DNA of 64,000 bases from Albula goreensis (lineage: Eukaryota > Chordata > Actinopteri > Albuliformes > Albulidae): positions 25,946,906-26,010,905 of the forward strand of contig CM040745.1 of NCBI GenBank assembly GCA_022829145.1, in the 5' to 3' direction. Made by a program: the position numbers and the translations under genes. The notes below the pieces were generated by a model. It had not been told where the DNA came from, made no database searches, and saw nothing but the letters and a program-made list of their open reading frames with translations. How positions within the stretch are numbered: position 1 is the first letter of the stretch; each line of letters starts with the position of its first letter. Of the stretch, positions 33,939-46,079 are shown in pieces.

Positions 33939-35700
33939 GTAAATATATAAAACTTTATGGAGCTAATTTGGTTTTTAAAATGTATTTGTTTTTGGTATTC
34001 CAAACATGCTGATTAATCTGAGATATGTGTATAATGACGTGTTTGTGATTTTATTAAATTATGAAGATATGTCATGATATGTCTACAAAAAAATTTGGGG
34101 GCAATGAATGTAATCAAAAGATTGTAGAACTGTTGACTTCAATTCAGATAAATTCAAAGGGTCTAGCCAGTCATTTGTTTCACATGTAAGCAGTTGAGAA
34201 GGCAAAAGAGATATGCTGTGTATACTGAAAAAAAGTTTAATGTAAGAACAGTCTATTTTGTGAGTCATTCAAATCCAGTTTTAAACCAGACTGTATGTAG
34301 CACACTGAGAAATGCTCCTTTCTGTGCCAAAGTGCATACACACACATGCTGTAACACATAAACACCTCGCCCACGATGCTTGACATTTAGAGAGAAGCCC
34401 CTGCTGGCTTCAATCATGGCAAATATTCAGTGTCATTTGTTACGCACACTTTGGACTGGGCTGATAGATGTATTGGTAAGACACTGCTGGTGAGCAGTCC
34501 TCTTCCAACTGGGCTACAACTGCCTTGCATTCCCAAACCCTGTCAGCAGTACATACCCAAGTCCAATGATCTGGTCAGGAAGGGCAAATGTGCTTTTGGG
34601 TGAAAATGAATAGCATTATATCTTCAGGGTGTAAAAAAGGGAAACACCAAATGAGAAAAGACTCCTTTTTGCAAAAAATATACCACAATAAAAAAGGTCT
34701 CTGCATGTGTTTCATTTTAATGCCAGATTGTTAGTAGGAGAAATTCATGGGAGTCATTGAGTCTGATTTATTTAGTAGGATTTTGGTCAAACATATATGT
34801 TGCAGAGTATCTTCAGGTACACCCTATGTTTGCTCAAGATGTTCCTATCTTCAGAGACAATTACACCCAAAACACACTGATAAACTTATTCAAGAGTGAT
34901 ACATCTTCCATTGCCTCACCCTATCATCGAAACATAATTTACCCTGTATGGGTAGCTCTGGGCAGTAGAGAGTAGAGAGGATTTCCACCTCATTCATCTC
35001 TCAAAGAACTGGAGAATATCCCACTGGAAACTTGCACAACAAAATTCCAAGATGGATGAAAGCTGCAGTGAAGGAAAAGGGCAGCTCTATTCCTCATCAG
35101 TTATGGCTCTAAACATATTGTTTGCTTTCATTTCTGACTACCTCTGTTTGGTGTTGCATTGACTAGTTGATTAGTGGACTAATTTGTCCACTAGTTGACA
35201 CTGTGGTTGTCGTGGGTGTCTTGCATCATTCTGTAGAATTGTGATGCTGGCCAGCACAATCAGTAGCTATGCAACCCTTACCCCTGCCTTGTACATACAT
35301 GGATTTCGAGTTCATTGGAGCATAGTAAAGTAAGGTCAGTTGTTTTGCTGTTCAATAAAACAAAATATACTTCAACCGAGTTTGTACAGTTCAGTGCATA
35401 ACTACATATAACTCAAATTCATCAATTTATATAGCTAAAATTAATCAATATATCTAAACATATAAATAGAAACATATAAATAGCCCATTCCATTTTATTA
35501 TTTCATATCGTACGTGTATTCAAGTGTTAATTTGTACTAAACTGTACTATACTGTGGCTCACTGTAAGACCTTGCGTGCATATTTCTTACTCTGGGATTT
35601 TATTCATGTTTCTTCAACTACAGTGTTTTAGAATCGCTTGTTCGCTTTCCTAACGATGTCTGTACCTTTAATAATTTGTTCGGACTTCTTGGTTACACCC
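31206..35700. other. Intergenic DNA between TM9SF2 and the CLYBL-like exon
   Basis: Mostly AT-rich. Apart from a (CA)n(TA)n microsatellite no gene, RNA or transposon was recognised. Open frames near 32135-32560 and 34757-34975 have no recognisable domain. Confidence 0.5.
33860..33938. repeat. (CA)n(TA)n microsatellite
   Basis: About 27 CA units followed without a break by about 12 TA units. The open frames of both strands here are repeat artefacts. Confidence 0.95.
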
Positions 35701-35710
35701 TTTCTGTTTT

Positions 35711-35796
35711 AGCAACCAATCTGAGTTCTTCAATTGCTCACCAGAACTGCTCTCTCGTCCAATAGCTGTCGTCTAATAGAAAATACATGTGGAAAG
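35711..35796 (+). promoter_or_regulatory. clybl: Probable TATA-less promoter of the CLYBL-like gene
   Basis: Two same-strand CCAAT boxes (35716-35720 and 35759-35763, 43 bp apart) lie 81 and 38 bp before the ATG. They resemble paired NF-Y sites of housekeeping promoters. No TATA box is placed suitably. AAGATGGCG at 35794-35802 overlaps the start codon and fits the YY1 motif often seen at such starts. Confidence 0.55.
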
Positions 35797-35840
35797 ATGG
35801 CGAGCCCCGTCCGTGGTGTTTTACAACGAATTGCCCTGCA
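35797..35840 (+). CDS. clybl: Probable first coding exon of CLYBL (partial gene)
   Basis: The ATG has a strong Kozak context (A at -3, G at +4). It encodes MASPVRGVLQRIAL plus two bases, then a consensus donor GTAAGT at 35841. The peptide has Arg residues, no acidic residue and alternating hydrophobics, as expected at the start of a mitochondrial presequence. CLYBL is the mitochondrial (S)-citramalyl-CoA lyase linked to itaconate clearance and vitamin B12 metabolism. The assignment rests on position and strand directly after TM9SF2, as in human, and on the presequence character. Presequences are poorly conserved, so sequence alone does not prove it. No later CLYBL exon was found in the remaining 28 kb. 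Confidence 0.5.
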
Positions 35841-37255
35841 GTAAGTCTGACTTTCTGCTCATATTTTGATCTTAGACCCGAGTTAGTAATTCGTTATTGC
35901 AATGAGCCGGCCTTTTACGTATGAGACTATTCCAGCTGCACACTGACACGGCACGACATTTTTTGGAAAAGGGTCGTTTGTTTATGACATTGAGATGTAA
36001 AAGCTGTTTGTCACGGAAATTTGAAAACATTGTAATTAGGTAACAGCTAGTTGATTGTCTCGGTGAATTGCTGTTGTAAAAGCTGTTGAATCCACTAATA
36101 CCCAGGCATCATACCCTGGAGGGGTTTTTCCAACTTGTGTATTATTCCGTAAACAATGCCACGGTTTGCCACCACAACTACCAATACTGAACGTAATACG
36201 TCTAAGCATGGAGTGTTTTTTGTGACAGGTGTGTTTTCTGTTATAGGGAGGGATGCACTGTGCCCACAACGTCTCCTCTGATCCCAAGGGATGTAGATTT
36301 AACAATCTAACGTTAGCTGACTCCACAGTCATCCTAAAAAAGCGAATCCAAACAGAAACGGCACACCTCGGTGACTGAGACAAACGGGTTGTATGTGTAG
36401 CAAGGTTCACCTGGACTTTGACTATGGGCCAACTCAAATGTTACATGACCCTAAAGCGGTGCATGCACGATAAAATGATCATAGTAACGTATATTAAGAC
36501 TTGCAAAGACGTGAAGCCTGACATAAGGAGATGGTTCACATGCAAACATTGTCTCAAGTGTTTGTTATTTTTTTAAATTTTATTAATCATAAGCACAACT
36601 TCAGCCCTCTTCGGTGTATTGTTAGGGAGTAAGGTGCGTGATACAGTTTGAAAATGAATTCAGCTGACTGATGTCTGACATGTTGAACTGTGAAAATCAG
36701 GTGCAAGCTGTCCACAAATTGATTTATTTAACATCTGTTTGACCAGGATGTTTCATAGGGTATAAAATCACTTTTTCAAGAAAGACCTGGCCAAAACAGT
36801 TACAGTGCATACAGGCTTAAAATAAAATTACACATATTATATCATATAGTATACAATAACCAGAGCCATGCCTAACGGACACAGTTGCGTAAACACAGCA
36901 GAGGCCCATTACCAAACTAATTTAGAAAATTCTGCAGCATGTGCCATACCTGAGTAAAAAATGTTTGTTTCATTATCAGCAAAGATTGACACAGACAGCC
37001 TTAGGAAGCCTCTGACAGATAAGACTGATAGTATACATGTGTGATTCTTATTAGCCAAATTATTACAAACACGTTAAATTTGGCCATGAAATAAATTACT
37101 AAATATGAAATACCTCTTACAATAAGGGTTACCTGTAATGAACCTTTTGACTCTCTAAAATTACCTATTGAAAATTAAACTTTCAGGTAATGCTTTTGAA
37201 TAAGCAAAGAGGATTTTCTACATTTTTAAGGCAAAGAAAGTATCACGTTGCTAGT

Positions 37256-37280
37256 GTTTTTTTTTTTGTTTTTTTTTTTT
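37256..37280. repeat. Poly-T tract at left edge of tandem duplication
   Basis: T run interrupted by a single G, directly before copy 1. It corresponds to the longer T tracts after each copy. Confidence 0.9.
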
Positions 37281-38364
37281 AATCTTGTACAATATTATGC
37301 AATGTAATATTAAGCAAGGCTGCCAGTAATTTGCTGGTTACTCTTAGTGGTCCTCTTGGTAAAATGAATTGCATATTAACTTAAGGTTTTATTCAGAAGT
37401 ATTTATAAATACATTTTTTTTAAAAAAATTATATATCAGAAAGCTATAACGACCTAATTTTTTAACATCACCAAAATTGTGCATATCATTAATAGTAAAC
37501 TTGAAAACAAAACTTGGAGGCAGAATTCTGATCGGCTCAGAAACTATAACAAAAAAGCAAATTTAGTTGTTTTCATATTAATTTATGTTTAAAACTGCTA
37601 ATTAATTGCAACACACAGCAGTCAGGCTTGAATCAGCCAGTACTGTACGTTGTTAGTTTTATACATCTGTACTTAATTTTGTTTGGAGAAACTTAATGAG
37701 AAACTTCAAACAGTTTAGATGTCAATTACAACGAAAGCATGGTTTTAAGGTTCCAGTAATCTGTCCATGTTGGTCATCAGAACATGGTGCCAGGTGGTTT
37801 TAATTCAAGGCAGACAAATTTCCACAGGCACAATAGACATGGCCTCACTAATCTACAGTGTGAAGTGACTGTCATAATGTTCCTCATCATTTTTGCAGTC
37901 TGTGTGTGAGCGTGAGAGTGTCATATTTAAAGCCTGCGCGTAACACGGAGTGTTCCTGAAGACAGTACCAGAGGGCAGAATGTTAAGCCAATTAATGGAA
38001 CCAGTTCCCGATCCTCCGAGCAAAGACAGATTTATACAATCCCAGGTGTTTGTTTTAATAAGCAAGATGTTGTTCAGTAGCCCATTTTTTCCTCATCTAC
38101 AACAAGCCTTGGCAAAGCGATGTGCTTTCATTCTCATGTTTCCACCCCATAAATGATCTTGGTGTACTGGAACAATTTGGGCATCATTACTAGTTTGTGT
38201 GTGGCAAATTCTCGCATCTTCCGTTGGAAATAATCTGCTTCACAAGGGTTTAGTAGTGTTCCTGTAAGATGGCAGGAAACAAAGCACATTGGCGTAGGTC
38301 AGTGAGCACATGCTTAATTGGAGTCCATTCAGAAAGCTGGATGAGGAATGTGTGTGCGCGCTTG
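37281..38364. repeat. 1.08 kb tandem duplication, copy 1
   Basis: Matches 38389-39472 base for base except for a few differences: one extra A in an A-run near 37424-37430, one extra G near 37535, a G/A change near 37769 and TT in place of GCTT near 38141. Net length is equal and the offset is 1108 bp throughout. It begins AATCTTGTACAATATTATGC and ends TGTGTGCGCGCTTG. Confidence 0.95.
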
Positions 38365-38388
38365 TTTTTTTTTTTTTTTTTTTTTTTT
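38365..38388. repeat. Poly-T tract between the duplicated copies
   Basis: 24 T residues joining copy 1 to copy 2. Confidence 0.95.
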
Positions 38389-39471
38389 AATCTTGTACAA
38401 TATTATGCAATGTAATATTAAGCAAGGCTGCCAGTAATTTGCTGGTTACTCTTAGTGGTCCTCTTGGTAAAATGAATTGCATATTAACTTAAGGTTTTAT
38501 TCAGAAGTATTTATAAATACATTTTTTTTAAAAAATTATATATCAGAAAGCTATAACGACCTAATTTTTTAACATCACCAAAATTGTGCATATCATTAAT
38601 AGTAAACTTGAAAACAAAACTTGGAGGCAGAATTCTGATCGCTCAGAAACTATAACAAAAAAGCAAATTTAGTTGTTTTCATATTAATTTATGTTTAAAA
38701 CTGCTAATTAATTGCAACACACAGCAGTCAGGCTTGAATCAGCCAGTACTGTACGTTGTTAGTTTTATACATCTGTACTTAATTTTGTTTGGAGAAACTT
38801 AATGAGAAACTTCAAACAGTTTAGATGTCAATTACAACGAAAGCATGGTTTTAAGGTTCCAGTAATCTGTCCATATTGGTCATCAGAACATGGTGCCAGG
38901 TGGTTTTAATTCAAGGCAGACAAATTTCCACAGGCACAATAGACATGGCCTCACTAATCTACAGTGTGAAGTGACTGTCATAATGTTCCTCATCATTTTT
39001 GCAGTCTGTGTGTGAGCGTGAGAGTGTCATATTTAAAGCCTGCGCGTAACACGGAGTGTTCCTGAAGACAGTACCAGAGGGCAGAATGTTAAGCCAATTA
39101 ATGGAACCAGTTCCCGATCCTCCGAGCAAAGACAGATTTATACAATCCCAGGTGTTTGTTTTAATAAGCAAGATGTTGTTCAGTAGCCCATTTTTTCCTC
39201 ATCTACAACAAGCCTTGGCAAAGCGATGTGCTTTCATTCTCATGTGCTTCCACCCCATAAATGATCTTGGTGTACTGGAACAATTTGGGCATCATTACTA
39301 GTTTGTGTGTGGCAAATTCTCGCATCTTCCGTTGGAAATAATCTGCTTCACAAGGGTTTAGTAGTGTTCCTGTAAGATGGCAGGAAACAAAGCACATTGG
39401 CGTAGGTCAGTGAGCACATGCTTAATTGGAGTCCATTCAGAAAGCTGGATGAGGAATGTGTGTGCGCGCTT

Positions 39472-39472
<1 letters not shown>
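38389..39472. repeat. 1.08 kb tandem duplication, copy 2
   Basis: Near-identical to 37281-38364. It contains the same short open frames as copy 1, none with a recognisable domain. The unit has no LINE, SINE or DNA-transposon hallmark that I can see. Confidence 0.95.

Positions 39473-39515
<43 letters not shown>
39473..39515. repeat. Poly-T tract at right edge of tandem duplication
   Basis: 43 consecutive T residues, the longest homopolymer in the window. Unique sequence resumes at ATAGAGAGCC. Confidence 0.95.
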
Positions 39516-39518
<3 letters not shown>

Positions 39519-40010
39519 GAGAGCCTTAGGCCTGTGCTTTCACAACAGCCTGCAGTATGTCACAAACACCTCCATGTCAGAGATGCAGCAGCATCCTGCA
39601 GGAAAAATTGGCTGCTGGTATGAAGTCGACAAGTGATGAAAGTAGCCTGGAGGTTGTCAATTACAAAGCCAAGGCCTGGATCTGATAAGTTAATGGTCAG
39701 TTTCCTCTTTTTAGGCCTGCCAAAGCTTTACAGCACAGGTTATAAAATCTGAAGTGTAATGTGTTCTTATAACATTTTCATTTAAGAGCAACTATATAAA
39801 ACCTTGCAGACACTTGGCAGTGAGGGCCAGCCATTTCAAAGTAGCATTTTGCAGTAATCAGAGGTGAATTTCCGAATTCTTCTCCTGCCAAAAAATAGCT
39901 GACTCCCGTGCAAACTTTAATCCTGGTGGTCTCTAATGCTTGCACTGTTTCTCAAGGCTGAATTTAAATGCAATTACATGTGTGATCTATCCAGCATTGA
40001 CACACATTGA

Positions 40011-40032
40011 TGGTGGGGACATGTCCCCACCA
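40011..40032. repeat. Perfect 22-bp palindrome with p53-type half-site
   Basis: Two 11-bp arms are exact reverse complements around the centre of GGGGACATGTCCCC. The core GGACATGTCC fits the p53-family half-site RRRCWWGYYY. About 50 bp downstream the word GTCCCCAGCACTTTT repeats the flanking GTCCCCACCACTTTT. This may be the end of an unrecognised DNA transposon rather than a functional site. Confidence 0.6.
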
Positions 40033-40409
40033 CTTTTTGACAGCCTTTAGTTTGTTGAACCAGTCGTTGTCCCCAGCACTTTTCAAAACAAACTGATGCC
40101 CATGCTCTCCAGTCACAAAAAAAATGTGCGTACAAGTTGTGTGTGAAATATGCAGTCTGTTTTTATTTATCAGGATAATGATTATGGTTTTAAAAAATTT
40201 AACAAGTTGATGCTCACCATTGAATCATTAAAGTAGCAAGATGTATAATAAGTGCTGTTTTATTCATTTATTATCTGACTGTTTCTAGGGAAATGTTTGA
40301 TCAATCTACAAAATGGAAGAGCTCCAGTTATTTTAGAGATGTAGATGAGGAAATTACTCTTAGCTCTCATTGTCCAGAACTTTTCATAAAGGATCAGTGA
40401 TTTGTAGAT

Positions 40410-40800
40410 TTAGTTGAGGAGGTCATTAAATGTTTTTGACTTCATCCTAATTGTCAGTAAACCACTCCTGAATCCATTTAGCAGTGGGGTGTTGCCATGG
40501 TGCAAGATGATGCCTCCCTTATACACACTGCGAAACGGGTTCAGGGCTGATTTCATGCTCACTCCATGGTCCCCTAAAATGGCTCTGTACTCATTGGCCA
40601 TAATTCTGCTGTGGAGAGTAATAATTGGACCCAATGACTTCCATAAGATGGCCACCTATACCATGACAGGGCCACCACCATGGTTAACAGTTAGAACAGG
40701 GGTTTTGGCTGACGGCTTAGTTTGTCCTTTTCCATAATCCCATCCAGATGTAGGAAAATGTGATAGAAGGTTCATCAGACCATCTAATGCTCTTCTGCTT
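40410..40800 (-). pseudogene. Degraded Tc1/mariner transposase
   Basis: On the minus strand RWSDEPSITF (40785-40756) matches the WSDES block with the first catalytic Asp. After a gap, HGGGPVMV, a stop codon in place of Trp, and SLGPIITLHSRI with NEYRAILGDH (about 40690-40560) match the Tc1 C-terminal core. The second catalytic block, normally DNAPIH-like, reads HHGNTPLL here (about 40500), so the second Asp is lost. Stop codons, frame changes and missing ends show a dead copy. Terminal inverted repeats were not found. Confidence 0.75.
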
Positions 40801-43594
40801 GCATTCCTGTGCATTGACTGTGGTTACAAGTAATTTCAGATTGGTGGTCCCACCATAAATATCATCACTGTAAAGCGCTCAGTGAACAGTTTTTGTCAAG
40901 AGTAGGTTGTGAAGGTGTGAAATCAGTTCAGTTTTGTAGTTTGTAACAAGTGTCCATTTATTTCTGTCGGTGAGCTTCAACTACTGTGCCTCTTTTCTGT
41001 TTTTTTAACAGAAATATTGACATTAAATACTGAGTATTGAAATTTGTCTTCCATACAGTGCAGTGAGCTTTTGTCCTTTGTATTGACTAATATTTAATTT
41101 CATCACCCTGGTAAGAGCTACATAAGGTTATTCTGTTGACAGAGTGTCTGGAATATTGTACACTGGGCCATAAGGTAAATCATTGACGAGTACAAAAATG
41201 ATTTTGATCTCATACTTCACCTGGTTGCTGTGAAGTAGGCCTCTGTAGTTCCAAAACTGTGTGTATATGTGTTGTCGGAAATGGTTGGATATCTTATGGA
41301 GAAAAATATATAGCTGGGTTTAAAATTTAGAGCTTTTTGATATAAATAGGAATTTTCCCTGGATGTTTTTAAACTTGAGCCAAGTTGCTATCTCACAGAG
41401 TAATGCTAGCATCAGTTTATTAAGTAGAGCCCACAAGCTAACAAGTGTAAAAACCATGAAGCAGTTGACACATCTGAAATATTATTAAGGATCTCACTTA
41501 ATGTCATCCAGCAGTGGAATTTGTATTTGCATAACCTCAGGAAGAGAAATGAGCCATTTTCCTGTTTGAACTTGATAATTTGGGAGGGTGAGATAATGTA
41601 TAATCACACTAAAGCAAGACATTATTTTTTGTCTTTAGCCACTCAGAAGTCAGCAGTTTTACATTTGTTTGGAGGTTCTGCAGAAAGAGGTTTGGTGAAA
41701 AGGCAGTGACAATGTGTCCAGAAAAAAAAATATTTCTTTCAAGACAGGGCATCAATAAATGGGTGTGTTACCTGTTGTTGCCCTTCCTAAGCCTGTCTTT
41801 AAAATTCGTTACAGAGCATTAACTTAACACATGTTGCTTGGGGAAAACAAAGCACTGGTAACAGGATTGGGGCCCAGCTGAGTAAACTAATATGGAGGAA
41901 AGGCAGGGAGACCTGCACTTGTTCCGGAGAACTGAGAGAATCCATACGGCTAACAGATGGAAATCTGGGCTCTGAGTCCCCGCAGACAAAACCGCGATCC
42001 AAACAAGTGCCTCTACCCTAACATTAAAACCTTTGATCTACATAACGTCTTGGCTGAAGACGGATCCCTCAGATAGCACATGGTATTGCATCTGTATAAA
42101 CACAGTCTTTCAGGAATGTGTGAACAATAAAACAAAAGAATCTTGTTCTCGAATCCTGTCCCTTGCCGACGTGTGATTTGTGTGGTTTGCAGATCAAACA
42201 TGGAGCTGGGATGAAATAAAAAGTTGAAGAAATATGCCATGTTTTCTGAAACAATAATTTAGAGGAGAGTGAAGCAGTAAGTGGCTAGCTTTCCGCACGC
42301 TTAAGCCACCAGCAGTGTCTGGCAAGATAAAAAGCACAAGTAGGAATACTGAACTGAGCTACCCATGCACTGTGTGTCTAATCAAATCACCATAGTTTGA
42401 GTGAATGATTTCATACATTTTTAAGATTTGTTAAATGCATTTATTCTTTTGTTTTTCTTTGAATGGGAATTGAATTGAAAGTTATTAGGTCACCAATTTA
42501 TTAACATAAAATAAACCTTGCAACAATCACCCAAGTTAACTGTAGGGTATCTATTCTTTAAGAACTGAAACAGATTATTCTTTGTATTTTAGCAATTCTA
42601 AAGGATTCACACCTCAGTCCAAGGTCTTTGCATTTATTTCCCAGTTTAGAAATGGGACTGGATAGTTTCATTTTGCAGTTTATATTTTCCTATTTGTTAC
42701 TATAAAATATTGTTGTCATATAGTCTTTTTCAGTATGACATAAAGAACAAAGAATGCTCTGGTATGAAAAATAAGTCACATTTCACATTTCATGCATTGC
42801 AGTCACATTGAACCTATAGGACAAAACAGATTTTGGTTGAAATGATTTATGAGAGATTTTGTCCAATGAAAGTACATAGGGAGCTGTTCAATAAGTCTGT
42901 TCATCCCTTTTTTGGGAGTAAACCCTTACATTTTTTGCATACTAGCCTCCTGGGTGATAGGATTTGATTGTGATAGTAAATATTTGGGGTGAGTAAACAT
43001 TTGATGGCTCAGTCTGTCTGGTGTGATATCCTAGCTTGAGCTCAATTAATCATAGGTAAAATGTCTGTGATGCACATTTCAACATGTTTAGGGGGAACTT
43101 TTTTTGCTCCTGAACCCAACATCCCCCACTGTGGTTATTTACCACTGGAAATTGGTGCCACCATACAAGATTTAATGTCTTTTGCATCATCCTAATTAAA
43201 TTATTTTTACTGGTTTTCATGCCTGTATTTTGTTTATGGGCAAAACAGGCTCTCTGCACCTTGTGGTACAAACAATTTTATTTAGACAAAATGGTTGTTA
43301 TTTGTCCTTCTACCCCATGGTGGCAGTGTTTGCAATGCTCAGTTGTAGTTCGTGGCAAATTTCAATTTTGGGACATACAGCTTGTCTAATTGTTGTGTAC
43401 ACCTTAAAGCAGGTTCTAGCAGAACATTCAGTTCATATTGATTATGACTATAACTGCTGCTGCTACTACTACTAATAATAATACATGTGTTCATTATATT
43501 TGTTATAATCAAATATATAAATTCTATGTTTCACATTAATTATTATTGGCATTAATACAATTATAGCTTGATTATGGGTGCGTAGATTGGACTG

Positions 43595-43819
43595 GTGGTG
43601 AAGGGAGTAGCCCACTCACCTCCCAAACAATATGCTTTGTTGTACTGCTTAAATAATGTTCGCAAGCACCTTTATAAGACATTGATTCCAAGCGTTGACT
43701 TCTGCAATGCAGTTTATGGGGAACGCGATATTTTAAGATATTTATATAAACTACCCAAGGTTGGCTACCTTACGCGACTCAAAAAAGGGATCCTTGCAAT
43801 AATAAGATGTGGTTATTAA
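43595..43819 (+). pseudogene. Possible fragment of a non-LTR reverse transcriptase
   Basis: A 74-codon frame reads LYKTLIPSVDFCNAVYGE, then LTRLKKGILAIIRCGY. This resembles the late RT region of LINEs (LYKTLI..., then CN.VWG and LxxLQKRAIRII). The resemblance is weak and nothing upstream or downstream supports it, so it could be chance. Confidence 0.3.
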
Positions 43820-44183
43820 AATTAATTGCTAATTCACTGTCAATTTTTATAAGTTAAAAGTCACTTTGAAAGAAACAGTACAACACTGGAATCGTTGTCC
43901 TCGCAGCGCGTTAAGAAACCTTATATTCCGCTCTTTAATGGCGTTATGAAAATGAAATATTAAAAGAACATAAGCACTAACAAGAATTGTAATAATAGGA
44001 GCAGATTTCCCTGGATGCAGTGGATGTAAATGTGAAACGAGGCCCCTAAGGTGTGGAGGCGGTCTCCTGTAAGGACCTGACTCCCTCTCCTCCTCCTTCC
44101 CTGCCCGCGAGGGGCTTGAGAAGGCCATAGACGTTGCAGCACTCTCATTAGGTTTGGAAATGAGCGCGTCCTGGTGTACAACA

Positions 44184-44235
44184 CGCAGTAGGGGGTTCCA
44201 GTCAATGCTCCATCTTGGTCGATAGATGGCGCTAG
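44184..44235 (+). promoter_or_regulatory. Two adjacent CTCF-like words
   Basis: GCAGTAGGGGG (about 44185-44195) and ATAGATGGCGCTAG (44222-44235) each resemble the CTCF core. They lie in a CpG-richer stretch (about 43890-44360) of the AT-rich intron. Motif similarity only. Confidence 0.3.
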
Positions 44236-45089
44236 CCATCTCAGATTACGTGCACATACCTTGCCCCCAGTGTCGCGGGTGTAATGTTCGAAAAGCCACT
44301 GTATTACAGCTGAGCACGCAACACTCTAGCGCTTTGATGCGCTTTACAGCCGGTTACAGTCTACAAATGACCTTATGATTTTTGCATTGGTTCATGTTTA
44401 GTTGAGTGATTTAAACAAAATAAAATGATCTCTCGATTACTTTTAAGACGACTACAATCCTACTACCTTGTGGAAAGGTTATTGGTGCTACTTTGTGGTA
44501 GTATGATTTCGTGCTTTCGTTTGACGTGGAACACTGTTTCTGACCTTTGTCTTGGGACCATTTTACTTACATTTACAAATATATTGAATAATGGAGTCAG
44601 TACGTTGTTCTTAAGAAAGTTTGGGTTGTAAATAACGATGATAGAGTTAAATAAAGATTGTATCCCTAATGTCATTTTGATCAACTATTATCAAGTATTT
44701 AATGCTTGCTTACTGACATTTTTTTTAATCATGTGTCGTTTCTCGTAATCTTTACATGCCAGCTGAAAGACAGTTATATTTATTTGGAGCTAACCAGCAA
44801 GACTGTGTTATATATATTTTGAATGTTGATGTACCTCTTTACTAAATGGTGAGTATTTATCCATGGTTAGATTCATCTTTAAAATGCACACGTATTTTAC
44901 ATTTTCTGTTTAAAAAGCTATTTTGAAGGTTACTGCTTTTAATATTGTCTGTCCTTGGGTATTTTTTCAAAAAATGTGAAAAAATATCTTGTAAAAAGAT
45001 GTTTAAATGGAAAGCGCTATGAATCAACATTGCTGGTTATTATCTAGTATAAGTGAAGTTTTAATATGGTAGGGATTCATGCTTCCTGA

Positions 45090-45500
45090 AGATGTTCACT
45101 TACTGTAGACAGAACAAACTTCCAGTTCCAGTGCATCATACTAAATTGCTACCTCTGGCTCCTTTGTGCCCCACCCCCAGCCGCTCTCCTTCACCGCCTC
45201 AGCTAAGCTCGCTCTGCATTGTTCATTATACCATCACCTCGTGTGCGATGTCACATCCACTCCTGACAACAGCAAGGATGCTTGTTGGAGGTGTCTGGCC
45301 ATTTGCTCCTGTGGTCCGGCCGGCCAGCTGAGCAGAACCGCGTTCCTTGTTCCTTTAATGAAGTGCTTGATGTGCTGCTCTTTACATTCTGGGTAACAGC
45401 GACCCCCGATAGCTGGCCCTGCTACTGCTGCCTCTCATTAGAGCCAGTCATGGGCACTACCACAGACAGGATCTCTGAGCAGCAGTGCAGCAATGCCCCT
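45090..45500. other. GC-richer block, candidate regulatory or conserved element
   Basis: Composition rises clearly over the AT-rich flanks, with CCGGCCGGCC-like words. Open frames overlap it but show no domain. No specific function was recognised. Confidence 0.3.
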
Positions 45501-46079
45501 CACCACAAAAATGCCTTGTTATTCCTGAATGATGGGTATTCTAAATAACACAACCTGGCACTCAACATTTTTTTATTACTATTGTTCCATTGAACTGCTG
45601 GCAGTCCTTTTTATCCTGAATACTGTGTGCTTCCTCATCGGTGTATTTGTTTTGTTTGTTTATTGTTTCCAGATGGCAGTTGCATAGTTTTTGTTGTGTG
45701 GCTTTCAAGTTCCCAGAAAGATTTTTTACAGTCTTTTTCTGAGTGCTTATTCTGTCTCTCTTTACGGTAATTCATTTTGCTCAAAAATCGGAAGCACCTT
45801 TTGAATATTCTGAAGCAACTCATTGCATCCTCACTCTTGTGCAGTTTTTCCCCAGAGAAGTACATTAACTTTATTTCTGTGCACCAGTTTAATGCAGTGT
45901 CTAGACGGCTGTTGATTTTATTTAATTATGGAGTAAAAGTAATATCTCTATGTGATTTTTTTTTTTGGTAATGCCCACACATTTTGGTAAAGCCCTGAAG
46001 TGTTCTTTTGCTATGAGCCACGTAGTATTTTAAAAGGACACTTTGTCAGTTGGAATTTACTTCTTTTCACAAAGGAAGA

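Noticed and set aside
36036-36437. 133-codon minus-strand frame just right of the CLYBL-like exon
   Set aside because: It has no recognisable domain or conserved motif and is probably chance in a GC-balanced stretch.
43847-44239. 130-codon minus-strand frame
   Set aside because: It lies in a CpG-richer patch and has mixed low-complexity composition with no family resemblance.
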